Of a stretch of DNA of 64,000 bases, positions 17,114 through 25,279 are shown in pieces. Position 1 is the first letter of the stretch. Each line of letters begins with the position of its first letter. A program made the translations under genes and the position numbers. The stretch comes from Micromonosporaceae bacterium KJ-029 (GTDB lineage: Bacteria; Actinomycetota; Actinomycetes; Mycobacteriales; Micromonosporaceae), in assembly GCA_005402585.1 (NCBI GenBank), contig BIFP01000037.1, forward strand, positions 1-64,000. The letters are read 5' to 3'. Under the pieces are notes generated by a model. That model did not search any database and was not told the origin of the DNA. It saw only the letters and a program-made list of their open reading frames with translations.

Positions 17114-17288
17114 GGGAGCGCAACCAGCCGCGTTTGTATCGGCAACTCAAAGCCCTGCCCTGGGCGAAAATCCCGGTCCAGGACGAGACCAGCACACGCG
17201 GCCGCGGCCGCTACGAGATCCGCCGCCTGCAAGCAGTCACCTGCACCGCAGCGCTCGCCCTCGATTTCCCGTACGCCGTGCAACTGCT
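17114..17288 (+). mobile_element. ISAs1-family transposase remnant
   Basis: The plus strand reads RLYRQLKALPWAKIPVQDET, then GRGRYEIRRLQAVT and LDFPYAVQLLVR. This is the characteristic central segment of ISAs1-type transposases (LPW..IP..D....HGR.E.RTLKA...LGFPHA.Q). Only about 58 codons survive. The left edge touches the stop of the DMT gene and the right edge abuts an IS110-type remnant in the opposite orientation. Confidence 0.65.
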
Positions 17289-17645
17289 TGTCCGCTGCCC
17301 GGATCTTGGCGTCGGTCGTGGTGAGTTCCTCGATGAGTTCGCGGGTGAGATCGTGGTGGGTCTGGGCGACGCAGCCGACCGGTGGCGGCGCGGTGCGTAG
17401 CAGGTAGCTTGCCTGGCCGCGCGGTTGAGTCGGCGGCGGGTGGTCTTGCCTGATGAGGCGTCGATGGGGTTGACGCCGCAGAGGGCGGCGAACGCGGCCT
17501 GGTTGGCCAGTCGGTCGGGGTTGCCGCCGGCGGTGATGAGCAGTGCCGCGGCGGTGTCGGGGCCGACACCGTGCTGCTCGAGCAGCTGGTCGCCGCCGCC
17601 CGTCGGCACCTGGGACCGGAGACGGCGGTTCCGTCCTCCTGAGAG
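17289..17645 (-). mobile_element. Rearranged IS110-family transposase remnant
   Basis: On the minus strand, LLEQHGVGPDTAAALLITAG, NPDRLANQAAFAALCGVNPI and ASSGKTTRRRLNR form the IS110/IS116/IS902 C-terminal domain with its conserved helix-hairpin-helix and serine motif. Downstream of it, in another frame, lies THHDLTRELIEELTTTDAKI, a segment that normally precedes that domain in IS110 transposases. The order is therefore scrambled and frames change, so the element is dead. It appears to have cut the gene whose C-terminus survives at 17646-17790. Confidence 0.65.
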
Positions 17646-17790
17646 GGCAGCGCTTCCTGCCTCGGTGTTGGTGGCCGTGCTGATCTTCTTCGCGCTTCTC
17701 GGGGCGCGGCGGGTCACCACCGCGGTACGGCGTCACCGGTCGCCGGATCCCGCGCCAATCACCGACCTCTCGTTGGAAGGAAGTTCGTGA
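17646..17790 (+). pseudogene. C-terminal stub of a membrane protein (possible metal ABC permease)
   Basis: After the IS remnant the plus strand reads ALPASVLVAVLIFFALLGAR then a basic tail (RVTTAVRRHRSPDPAPITDL), ending at 17790 in overlap with the next start. One membrane helix with a cytoplasmic tail is left. Next to the AztD-like lipoprotein remnant, the C-terminus of a zinc or anchored-repeat ABC permease is a reasonable guess, no more. Confidence 0.4.
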
Positions 17791-18148
17791 TCACCACCAA
17801 CCCCAGGCGCTTCGCCTGCGCCGCAGCCCTGAGCGTCGCGCTCACGATGTCCGCGTGCGGATCGCCGGATGATCCGCAGAGCGCCGAGGAGACACCGCAC
17901 GGCTACGTCGCCGGTGCCGAGGAGTCGTCCGAGGCCCAGTCGGCCATCGCGTACGCCACCCGGGGGCCCGGCGACTGCACCTGCTCGACCTGACCACCGG
18001 GTCGGAGAAGGAGGTGGGCCTGTCGCTCGGCGCCGCCCGGCTCAGCGAGGACGGCCGTTTCGTCTACGTCGGCGACGGTGACCGGAGACTCGAGATCGTC
18101 GACGCCGGAGTCTGGACGGTCGATCACACCGACCACGTCCACTACTAC
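17787..18148 (+). pseudogene. AztD-like lipoprotein fragment, frameshifted
   Basis: ATG 17787 opens a lipoprotein signal with lipobox LTMSACGS. The mature start is of the AztD/actinobacterial zinc-chaperone type (PHGYVAGAEESSEAQS). At about 17975 one base is missing (ggcgac-tgcacc where gac-ctg-cac is expected), so the signal-peptide frame ends at 17993. The next frame continues LHLLDLTTGSEKEVGLSLGA, GRFVYVGDGDRRLEIVDAGV and WTVDHTDHVHYY, the family's conserved beta-propeller region. Similarity stops at the tyrosines near 18148, where an aldehyde dehydrogenase piece begins in frame. A full AztD-like protein is about 400 residues. Confidence 0.65.
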
Positions 18149-18490
18149 CCGGCCACCGTCCTGACCGACGTACCGGCCGAGGCGCGGGTACTCCACGAGG
18201 AACCGTTCGACCCGATCGCACCGATCCTCAGCTTCACCGACGAGGACCAGGCGGTGGCGACGGCCAACGCGACACCGTTCGGCCTGGGTGCGTTCGTCTT
18301 CGGCAGCCAGGCGCGGGCGACCGGCCTGGCGGAACGACTCGACGCGGGCCGGGTGTCGGTCAACTGCGCCGCCGGCGCCGACCCGATGTCACCGCTGTCC
18401 GGTCGAGGCCTGAGCGGGTACGGGTACGAGGGCGGGCTGGAAGGACTGGCCGCGTTCGGCCGGCTCAAGGTGATCCAGCGGCCTTCGTGA
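18149..18490 (+). pseudogene. C-terminal fragment of an aldehyde dehydrogenase fused in frame to the AztD-like remnant
   Basis: From ATVLTDVPAEARVLHEEPFD through PIAPILSFTDEDQAVATANA, TPFGLGAFVFGSQARATGLA, RLDAGRVSVN and YGYEGGLEGLAAFGRLK, this is the last 110 residues of an ALDH, including the EEPFGP-like and LANxTxYGL motifs. The catalytic cysteine and the Rossmann fold are absent, so the piece is inactive. It is read through without a stop from the AztD-like fragment (an open frame 18014-18490), a product of deletion. It ends 14 bases before the convergent VOC gene. Confidence 0.7.
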
Positions 18491-18504
18491 CCGCAGCCGG
18501 GAGC

Positions 18505-19020
18505 TCAAGGGCGTTCGGGTGGGCCCCAGAGACTCTTGCGGCCCGTTCTCGGGTCGGCCCAGAGGGCGCTGCCGTCGTCGGCGACCAGGGGGCCGGCGAA
18601 CGGGGCGATCAGTTCCAGCCGTACGCCGTCGAGGTCTTTCTTGTCGGTGAAACAGAGGTGCATCCGGCCGTCCTCGGTGAGGGACGCGCCGTCGTGGGCG
18701 ATACCGAGCGCGGCCAGCTCCGCGATCCGCCCGGCCACGTCGTCAATTCCCTGAAATCCGAGATGGTGTACGCCGGCCTGCGCCGCGGAGTGGGTGCCGA
18801 CGCCGGTGAACTCCATGAGTTCGATTCGGGGCGGCCCCTCCTTGGAGAAGGAGATCCGGGCGTCGTGGAGGTGTGGTTCGGCGCTGGTGTGGTCGACGTA
18901 CCGGTCGGTGCGGTACCGCGCGATGGGGCTGAAGGTGTACCCGGTCGCCGACGACCATCGCTCGATGGCTTCTTCGAGGTTGGGCACGAGGATTCCCACG
19001 TGCTCGATGAGCGGTAACAC
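18505..19020 (-). CDS. VOC (glyoxalase/dioxygenase superfamily) protein
   Basis: 171 residues. Two beta-alpha-beta-beta-beta units: the first starts LIEHVGILVPNLEEAIERWS, with the metal histidine in IEHVGI; the second has VHHLGFQGIDDVAGRIAELA, with HHLGF, and the C-terminal acidic ligand in GVRLELIAP. It matches the Glyoxalase_4-type group, which includes methylmalonyl-CoA epimerases and lyases. It is the last gene of the minus-strand tetrulose-type operon. An epimerase or lyase step on a hydroxy- or keto-intermediate is possible, but the substrate is unknown. Confidence 0.8.
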   Translation of the reverse strand: MLPLIEHVGILVPNLEEAIERWSSATGYTFSPIARYRTDRYVDHTSAEPHLHDARISFSKEGPPRIELMEFTGVGTHSAAQAGVHHLGFQGIDDVAGRIAELAALGIAHDGASLTEDGRMHLCFTDKKDLDGVRLELIAPFAGPLVADDGSALWADPRTGRKSLWGPPERP

Positions 19021-19033
19021 AGGGTGTTCCTTC

Positions 19034-20161
19034 CTAGGGGGTGGTCAGACAGTGTCGGATGCTGGGCAGCAGGGCGAGGAAGGCGCCGCCGGCGCCGGCC
19101 ATGGTGGGGAAGACGTTGGTGGTGAAGCCGACGGCGACTCCGTACTCGTCGTCGGCGAACGCGGCGGATCCACCGGCCGCCTCGTGTCCGTACGAGCGGG
19201 GACCGAGGAAGGGCAGTTGCGGGAACGCCAGCTGTACGCCGGACCCGAAGTGGGTGTCGATGCCGAGCACGGTGTCGAGCCCTCTGGAGCGACTCGACCG
19301 CATCCGGTCGCGGGCCTGGGGACCGAGGAGCCGTACCCCGTCCACCGTGTCGAGCGTGGCGTAGAAGAGGCGGGCCAGATCCCGGGCGCCGGCCACTCCA
19401 CTGGTGGAGGGCCACCCGGCGAGGGTCACCTTGCGGCTGTTGAAGAGATCCATGGTCTGGGCGAGTTGACTGGTCGATCCGGCCGGAATGATGCTCTGCG
19501 CGAGGAATCGAGCACGGCCTGGGGTGAGCGTGACGCGCTCGTACCGGATTCTTTCGATCCGGTTGTGCTGTTCGGGCGGGGTGCCGATCCAGAGGTCGAG
19601 CCCGAGGGGTCGGGTGATCAGTTCGGCGAGGTACTCGCCGACGGTGCGGCCGACGGTGCGCCGGAACGCGCCGTTGAGCAGGGTGCCGTAGGTGAATGCG
19701 TGGTAACCGTGCCGGACTCCCGGCTCCCAGTAGGGCTCCTGGGTCTCGATCGCCTCCTCGTCTCGCCCGGCGAGCAGATCGTCCAGGCTGAGTCGTCGGT
19801 CCAGGGCGGCCAGCCCTGAGCGGTGGGTCAGCACGGTGCGGGCGGTGACGGTGGCGGTGGAGTCACGACGAAACGCCGGCCAGTAGTCGCCGAGCGGCGC
19901 GTCGAGGTCGATGAGTCCGGAGTCGTGCGCCATCGCCGCCGCGATAGCGGTCACCGCCTTGCTGATCGAGAAGACGAGTTGCAGCGAGTCGGAAAGGTAG
20001 TCGCCACCGACCAGGTCGACAACCGGTTGGCCGTCGCGGTAGATGGCCAGAGCCGCGCCGCCTTGGCCTTGGGCGGCCACGACCCGGGCGAAGACGTCCG
20101 CCAACGGTTGGAACGGCGGCGCGGCGAACCCGGCCACGGGTACCACCTGTGGTTGGTTCAT
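19034..20161 (-). CDS. Serine hydrolase of the beta-lactamase/esterase (PBP-type) family
   Basis: 375 residues from ATG 20161. The catalytic S-x-x-K is SISK at residues 65-68 (LVFSISKAVTAIAAA). Further family signatures are LTHRSGLAALD and FTYGTLLNGAFRRTVGRTVG, the region of the usual second catalytic tyrosine. The length fits EstB-like class C-type esterases. No signal peptide is evident, so it probably acts in the cytoplasm as an esterase or lactonase rather than on antibiotics. It starts one base after the stop of the TIM-barrel epimerase gene, so it is co-translated with the sugar-degradation genes. Confidence 0.82.
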   Translation of the reverse strand: MNQPQVVPVAGFAAPPFQPLADVFARVVAAQGQGGAALAIYRDGQPVVDLVGGDYLSDSLQLVFSISKAVTAIAAAMAHDSGLIDLDAPLGDYWPAFRRDSTATVTARTVLTHRSGLAALDRRLSLDDLLAGRDEEAIETQEPYWEPGVRHGYHAFTYGTLLNGAFRRTVGRTVGEYLAELITRPLGLDLWIGTPPEQHNRIERIRYERVTLTPGRARFLAQSIIPAGSTSQLAQTMDLFNSRKVTLAGWPSTSGVAGARDLARLFYATLDTVDGVRLLGPQARDRMRSSRSRGLDTVLGIDTHFGSGVQLAFPQLPFLGPRSYGHEAAGGSAAFADDEYGVAVGFTTNVFPTMAGAGGAFLALLPSIRHCLTTP

Positions 20162-20162
20162 C

Positions 20163-21155
20163 TCACTGGTAGATCGAGGCGAGTTCGGCGCGGAAGTGCG
20201 CGAGGCCCTGCCGCAACTCCCCGATCGGGTCGGGTGACATGTCGATCTCCTCAACCGCCCACCCCCGCCACTGGTTGTCGCGGAGAATCTCCATCCACTC
20301 GGTCCAGTTGACGGTCCCGGAGCCGAGGATCCGGAAGTAGGTGAGCATCGTGGCGTGCCGCTGTTTCGGGTCGCCCCGCAGGACATGACCGGAGAGCGGT
20401 TGTGCGCAGTCTTTCCAATGCATGGTCGGGATCCGGTCGATGTGCTCTCGCAACACCCCGACCGGATCCGCGCCGTCGAGCGTGATGTGGCCGGCGTCCG
20501 GGCAGAGCTGCACCGTGGCCGGGTCGGTCAGTTCGAGGACGGTGGCGATGTCCTCGTTGCGGGAGCAGATCGAGTACGCGTCGGTGTGGATCGCGATCCG
20601 TACGCCGTAGCGCCCGACGATCTCGCCGAGTCGGTTCATCTGCTCGGCGTACCGTTCGTGAAACTCGCGGGAGACCGGGGCGGTGAAGTCCGCGGTGGTG
20701 GCGCTCTCGTCCGGGCTGTCGTATTTGAACCGGGACCGGGGCAGGTTTCCCATCGTGATGATGTCGGCGCCGACCTCGGCCAGGAACGCGGCATGGTCGG
20801 CCATGAACCGGTCGGCGTACTCCTGGCGGGCCGGGTCGTCGAGCACGTCCCCGACGATCGGCCGTCCCGGTGTGTAGCTGGAGGTCAGTACCAGCCCACG
20901 CTCGTCGAGTGCCCGTTTGACACCTGCCGCGTCCCCGTACGCCCGCAGCGCTCCGACCCAGTCTCCCGGTGCCGGGGCGAGTTCGACCCCTTCGAGGCCC
21001 GCATCACGAACTCCGTTGAACATCTTGTCGAAGTAGTATCGGGGGGCCTTCTCGAACGCCTCGGTCCACTGCGGGTATGGCAGATCCTCACCGAGCCCCC
21101 AGAAGCCGGTGTTGAAGAACGTGATGATGTCGGTGCCGAAGCGGATGTTCGTCAT
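20163..21155 (-). CDS. Sugar phosphate isomerase/epimerase (xylose isomerase-like TIM barrel)
   Basis: 330 residues from ATG 21155, which overlaps the upstream oxidoreductase stop (ATGA). The AP-endonuclease-2/xylose-isomerase fold is seen in GLEGVELAPAPGDW, IAIHTDAYSICSR (metal His), VQLCPDAGHITL (Asp, His) and AVEEIDMS (Glu). These supply a plausible divalent-metal site. Such enzymes are often paired with Gfo/Idh/MocA dehydrogenases in inositol-type or keto-sugar pathways, acting as dehydratase, epimerase or isomerase on the oxidised sugar. That pairing is present here. The exact reaction is not predictable. Confidence 0.85.
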   Translation of the reverse strand: MTNIRFGTDIITFFNTGFWGLGEDLPYPQWTEAFEKAPRYYFDKMFNGVRDAGLEGVELAPAPGDWVGALRAYGDAAGVKRALDERGLVLTSSYTPGRPIVGDVLDDPARQEYADRFMADHAAFLAEVGADIITMGNLPRSRFKYDSPDESATTADFTAPVSREFHERYAEQMNRLGEIVGRYGVRIAIHTDAYSICSRNEDIATVLELTDPATVQLCPDAGHITLDGADPVGVLREHIDRIPTMHWKDCAQPLSGHVLRGDPKQRHATMLTYFRILGSGTVNWTEWMEILRDNQWRGWAVEEIDMSPDPIGELRQGLAHFRAELASIYQ

Positions 21156-22282
21156 CGGGAACCCCCCGGGATGTCCACCCACTGACCGGAGACGGCGGAT
21201 TCGTGAACCGCCTCGACGATCTGCTGGATCCGGGCCGCATCTTCGAAGTCGGGACGGGCCGGTTCGCCCTTGACGATCGCCCGGACGAACTCCTGGAACT
21301 GGATGGCGGACACCTCCACATACCCGGTGCCGAGTCCGGCGAGCCGCCACCAACCATTGGGGTGCTGCCCGTTGGTGTGCACGGTCCGAAAGCCCTGGTG
21401 GTCGGCGGGTTCGTCCAGATAGGAGACGCGGAACTCCTCTCGGCTGTTCCAGTTGAACTCGACCGCGCCCTTGCTGGCGTCGAGTTCGAACGCGAACCGG
21501 TTCTTCCGGCCCGAGGCGTACGAGTTGACGGAGAAGCTGCCCAGTGCCCCGTTCGCGAACTCGGCGAGCCAGACCCCACTGTCGTCGATCAGGTCCTGGT
21601 CGAGTCGCTCCGACTCGGTTACCCAGCCCAGGTCGCCGGCAGCCTTTGCCCGGAGCCGGGCGGTTACCCGGGTGATGTCACCGAAGAGCCACTGCGCCAC
21701 ATCGATGACGTGGGAACCGATGTCACCGACCGTGCCGGAACCACCGGTCGACTTCCGGGCCCGCCACCGGTCCGGGTCAGAGTTGAAGCTCGTCTCCTGA
21801 AGGTAGGAGGCCCGAAACTGAAGCGGTGCGCCCAGCTTGCCGTTCTCCAACAGTTGTTTGGTGAACGAGATCGCCGGGGTGTGCCGGTAGTTGAATCCGA
21901 CCTGGGTGACCACACCGGCGGCGCGGGCCTTCGCCGCCATCCGGAGCGCCTGGTCGGACCGGTTCGTGATTGGTTTCTCGCAGAACACGTGCTTTCCGGC
22001 CTCGATCGCGGCGAGGGCAATGTCCTCGTGCAGGTCGGGCGGGGTGCAGATGTCGACGATGTCGATGTCCGGACGGGCGATGACCGCTCGCCAGTCAGTC
22101 TCGCTGCTGTTCCACCCGAGTTGGTCCGCCGCGGCGGCGGCCGACTCCGGTGTCACGTCAACCAGCACCTCACGACGCAGTGTCACACCCAGGTCGTCCG
22201 CGATGGGTGCCAGGGCGTACGCGAGACTGTGTGCCTTTCCCATGAAACCGCCGCCGATGAGCGCGACCGAAAGCTCAGTCAC
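21152..22282 (-). CDS. Gfo/Idh/MocA-family NAD(P)-dependent sugar oxidoreductase
   Basis: 376 residues. The N-terminal Rossmann motif is ALIGGGFMGKAHSLAY; the typical VDICTPPDLHEDIALAAIEA and catalytic GKHVFCEKPITN (Lys in EKP) follow. The C-terminal dehydrogenase domain shows VGFNYRHTPAI and SHVIDVAQWLFGDI (substrate-binding Asp/His region). These enzymes oxidise cyclic or open-chain polyols and sugars at one hydroxyl. In this cluster it may supply the polyol or sugar oxidation step that precedes or runs beside the tetrulose kinase. A 57-base gap separates it from the TIM gene upstream, within the same transcription direction. Confidence 0.88.
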   Translation of the reverse strand: MTELSVALIGGGFMGKAHSLAYALAPIADDLGVTLRREVLVDVTPESAAAAADQLGWNSSETDWRAVIARPDIDIVDICTPPDLHEDIALAAIEAGKHVFCEKPITNRSDQALRMAAKARAAGVVTQVGFNYRHTPAISFTKQLLENGKLGAPLQFRASYLQETSFNSDPDRWRARKSTGGSGTVGDIGSHVIDVAQWLFGDITRVTARLRAKAAGDLGWVTESERLDQDLIDDSGVWLAEFANGALGSFSVNSYASGRKNRFAFELDASKGAVEFNWNSREEFRVSYLDEPADHQGFRTVHTNGQHPNGWWRLAGLGTGYVEVSAIQFQEFVRAIVKGEPARPDFEDAARIQQIVEAVHESAVSGQWVDIPGGSR

Positions 22283-22339
22283 CGTGTGTCTCCCCGTCCC
22301 TCTGACTGGTTCTCTGGTCCAGCCTCGCGTACATGCCGA

Positions 22340-23089
22340 TCATGGTCTTGCGTCTGACGGACCGACCGTTGCCTCCGACCGTCGACCGGCCTCATCGAGG
22401 ACTGATTCCAGCGCCGTCGGGTCGTGCGCGAACCGCCCGAGAAAGAGCCCGTCGACGCGGTCACCCAATGCGGTGAGGAGTCCGGGGCCGGCACTGCCGC
22501 CGTAGATGAGTCGATCGCTGGCGCGAAGGTGCCCGCCGAGCACGACGCAGACCTCCCGGATGTGGTCGACCGAAGCCGGCCGCGCGGCCCCGATCGCCCA
22601 GACCGGCTCGTACGCCACCACGATCGGCCCGCGTGCGCCCGCCGGGAGGGAGCGTTCGAGTTGCGCGACACAGAACTCCGCCGCCGCCGTCGGTGACATC
22701 TGTTCGGTTTCGCCGACACAGACGACCGGGACGAGGCCGGCGTCGAGCGCCGCACGCGTCTTGGCGGTCACCACGTCATCGGTCTCGCCGAAGATACGAC
22801 GTCTCTCCGCGTGGCCAACCTCCACGTACCGGCACCCCATCTCGGCGAGAAGCGGACCACTCACCTCACCCGTGAAGGCGCCACTCGGCTCCCAGAAGAG
22901 ATCCTGTGCCCCGGTAGCCACCGACGTGTCGGCGAGTTCGGCGAGGACCGGTGCCAGCACCGGGAACGACGGGAGGACGAAGAGGTCCACCCGTCGGTGG
23001 CGACGCGCGATCTCGGCGACCCGCCGGGTCCAGTCGAGCGTCTGTTGGTAGCCGAAGTACATCTTCAGGCTGACCCCGACTACTGGCAC
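22340..23089 (-). CDS. lerI: Triosephosphate-isomerase homologue, probable L-erythrulose-1-phosphate isomerase
   Basis: 249 residues from GTG 23089, overlapping the end of the RpiB gene by 10 bases. The TIM barrel is complete: catalytic Lys in GVSLKMYFG (housekeeping TIM has GNWKMN here), His in YVEVGHAERRR, Glu in VAYEPVWAIG, and a phosphate loop IYGGSAGPG. The altered N-terminal signature SLKMYF marks the TpiA2/EryH-LerI branch used for tetrulose phosphates rather than glyceraldehyde-3-phosphate. Together with the adjacent DhaK-type kinase and RpiB, conversion of L-erythrulose-1-P to D-erythrulose-4-P is the best reading. The gene name rests on context plus that signature, not on an alignment. 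Confidence 0.75.
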   Translation of the reverse strand: MPVVGVSLKMYFGYQQTLDWTRRVAEIARRHRRVDLFVLPSFPVLAPVLAELADTSVATGAQDLFWEPSGAFTGEVSGPLLAEMGCRYVEVGHAERRRIFGETDDVVTAKTRAALDAGLVPVVCVGETEQMSPTAAAEFCVAQLERSLPAGARGPIVVAYEPVWAIGAARPASVDHIREVCVVLGGHLRASDRLIYGGSAGPGLLTALGDRVDGLFLGRFAHDPTALESVLDEAGRRSEATVGPSDARP

Positions 23090-23544
23090 GACTCGTACCC
23101 GTTGAGGATCTCCACCTTCTCGGCGGATGCCGACGCCTCGTCGAACTCGTACGACAGCCACTCCCGGGCAAGCCGGCGGGCGAGTTCGAGCCCCACCACC
23201 CGCTGGCCGAACGTGAGAACCTGTGCGTTGTTGCTGAGCACCGCTCGCTCGACCGAGAAGCTGTCGTGCGCGGTCACCGCGCGGATGCCGGGGACCTTGT
23301 TCGCGGCGATCGCCACGCCGAGCCCGGTGCCGCAGACCAGCAGCGCACGGTCGGCCTTCCCTTCGGCCACGAGTCGGGCTGCGGCGACGGCCACGTGCGG
23401 GTACGCGGTGTGACTGTCGGCGTCCACTCCGACGTCCCGCACCGACTCGACCAGATCGTTGGATTCGAGGTCCGCCTTCAGGACCTCCTTGTAGTCGAAC
23501 CCGGCGTCGTCCGATCCGACGACCACACGAATCTTCCTGCTCAC
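23080..23544 (-). CDS. derI: RpiB/LacAB-family isomerase, probable D-erythrulose-4-phosphate isomerase
   Basis: 154 residues from GTG 23544, in a GTGA overlap with the kinase stop. It has the RpiB start VVVGSDDAGFDYKEVLK (housekeeping RpiB: GxDHAG), the active-site cysteine in LLVCGTGLGVAIAANK, and SNNAQVLTFGQRVVGLELAR. The usual His of the DHAG motif is replaced here (SDDAG). In mycobacterial and rhizobial tetritol pathways an RpiB paralogue converts D-erythrulose-4-P to D-erythrose-4-P. Position between a DAK-type kinase and a TpiA2-type isomerase supports that role over ribose-5-P isomerase. Confidence 0.78.
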   Translation of the reverse strand: MSRKIRVVVGSDDAGFDYKEVLKADLESNDLVESVRDVGVDADSHTAYPHVAVAAARLVAEGKADRALLVCGTGLGVAIAANKVPGIRAVTAHDSFSVERAVLSNNAQVLTFGQRVVGLELARRLAREWLSYEFDEASASAEKVEILNGYESCQ

Positions 23545-25277
23545 GGCGTCGCTCTCTTTTCGGAGGCCAGGACGGCGTGCACCGCCCGGGTGATGAGTGC
23601 CAGGGAGACCGCCCCGGCGTCCGGCGTACCAAGGCTCTTCTCGGCGTGTGGTCGCGCGCGGCCCTTGCGCGGCAGCAGGTCGGCGGTCGATTCGGCCGCG
23701 GTTTGCGCTACCGCGGCGGCCCGGTCCCATGACTCCGCAAGCGACTGCCCGTCATCGGTCCCGCGGCGAAGCGCGACACTGAACGGCAACAGCACGTCCA
23801 CCATCGTCTTGTCGCCGATCTCTGCCTTGCCGTAGCGCATGATGGCCTGTGTCGCCGCCTCCACCCCGGCGGTGACCTGCTCCCGGGTCGGTGTGGTGAT
23901 GTCGTCGCACGCTGCCGCGACCGACCGCAGTGCCGCGCCCCAGAGTGCGCCCGAGGTTCCCCCGGCCCGGTCGGCCCAGGCATCGGCGGCCCACACCAGC
24001 GTGGTGCTCGCGCCAGCCCCCCGCGACACCGCGTCGCGGGCGGCGTCCAACGCCGCGCCCGCGCCGCGCCGCATCCCGATCCCATGGTCACCGTCCCCGG
24101 CGACCGCGTCGATCCGCCCGAGTTCGGCGGCGTTCCGCTCGACAACCCCGAGAACCGCTTCGAGTACGGACACCACCCGCGCCGCCGCGCGACGCGACTC
24201 GGGGGTGGCCTCCCGAATCACCGCGTCGGCGATGACCACACCTGGAGTGTCCACAAAGGGTTCGACGGGAGCGACCGCCTTGCGGTAGGCGGGTGTGTCC
24301 GCCGGGGCACGCCAGAACTCCTCGAGTTCGCGGTCGAGCCAGGTGAGGGTCAACGACGCGCCGGCCATGTCGAAGCTGGTGACGAACTCACCAACGTCCG
24401 GATCGACGATCTCCAGGCCGACGGCGGTGAACAGTTCCGCCACTCGCCGGTAGACGACGAACAACTCCTCGTACTTCACCGAGCCGAGGCCGTTGAGGAT
24501 CACCGCGACCCGGCTGCCCGCGATCTGGGTCACGCCCTCCGGCAGCTCGCGGAGAAGCGTGGCGACGAAGAGTTCCGCGAGCTGGTCGGCAGTCGGTACG
24601 TCCTGTTCGCCGATGCCGGGTTCCCCGTGGATGCCCATGCCGACGCCCATCCGCCCGGCAGGCACCGTGAACAGCGGCCGGTCCGCGCCCGGCAGGGTGC
24701 AGCCGGTGAACGCGACCCCGAAGGACCGGGTCCGGTCGTTGGCGAGCCGGGCGACCCGGGCCACCTCGGAAAGCGGGTGACCGGCCTCGGCCGCGGCCGA
24801 GGCGACCTTGAACACCACCAGATCGCCGGCGACGCCACGGCGTTTGGCGGTCTCGTCGGGGCCAGCGCTGGAAACGTCGTCGGTGACCACGACGGTCTGA
24901 CACGGGATGCCCTCGGCGATCAGTCGTTCCTGTGCCTGGTCGAAGTGGAGAACGTCCCCCGCGTAGTTGCCGTAGGTCAACAGGATCCCGGCACCGGTGT
25001 CCGCCGCCTTCGCCACGCTGTAGACCTGCTGTGCAGACGGGGACGCGAAGAGGTTGCCGAGCGCGGCACCATGGGCCAGCCCCGGTCCGACCAGGCCACC
25101 GAACGCCGGGTAGTGGCCGGAGCCGCCGCCGATGACCACCGCCACGCTGGCTTTCGCCGGACGGTTCCGGCGGACCACTCCGCCGGGGACCGGGCGAACC
25201 CACCGTCGGCTCGCGGCGACGAAACCCTCGATCATCTCGTCGGCGAACGCGGCCGGGTCGTTGAAGAGTCGGGTCAT
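23541..25277 (-). CDS. lerK: Fused DhaK-DhaL ATP-dependent ketose kinase, probable L-erythrulose kinase
   Basis: 578 residues from ATG 25277, two bases after the AraC stop. The DhaK domain (about 1-330) has VIGGGSGHYPAFGGLVG, LTYGNYAGDVLHFD, VTDDVSS and GVGMGIHGEPG, the last containing the histidine that binds the ketose covalently. The DhaL domain (about 370-578) has AVAGDGDHGIGMRRGAG, whose aspartates hold Mg-ADP, and DKTMVDVLLPF. Such fused kinases act on dihydroxyacetone or, in tetritol clusters, on L- or D-erythrulose. Flanking RpiB and atypical TIM genes favour L-erythrulose 1-kinase activity. A dihydroxyacetone kinase role remains the main alternative. Confidence 0.8.
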   Translation of the reverse strand: MTRLFNDPAAFADEMIEGFVAASRRWVRPVPGGVVRRNRPAKASVAVVIGGGSGHYPAFGGLVGPGLAHGAALGNLFASPSAQQVYSVAKAADTGAGILLTYGNYAGDVLHFDQAQERLIAEGIPCQTVVVTDDVSSAGPDETAKRRGVAGDLVVFKVASAAAEAGHPLSEVARVARLANDRTRSFGVAFTGCTLPGADRPLFTVPAGRMGVGMGIHGEPGIGEQDVPTADQLAELFVATLLRELPEGVTQIAGSRVAVILNGLGSVKYEELFVVYRRVAELFTAVGLEIVDPDVGEFVTSFDMAGASLTLTWLDRELEEFWRAPADTPAYRKAVAPVEPFVDTPGVVIADAVIREATPESRRAAARVVSVLEAVLGVVERNAAELGRIDAVAGDGDHGIGMRRGAGAALDAARDAVSRGAGASTTLVWAADAWADRAGGTSGALWGAALRSVAAACDDITTPTREQVTAGVEAATQAIMRYGKAEIGDKTMVDVLLPFSVALRRGTDDGQSLAESWDRAAAVAQTAAESTADLLPRKGRARPHAEKSLGTPDAGAVSLALITRAVHAVLASEKRATP

Positions 25278-25279
25278 GG

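Noticed and set aside
23541..25277. Housekeeping dihydroxyacetone kinase
   Set aside because: Not excluded biochemically, but the adjacent atypical TIM and RpiB paralogues make a tetrulose kinase a better fit; no glycerol dehydrogenase or DhaM is nearby.
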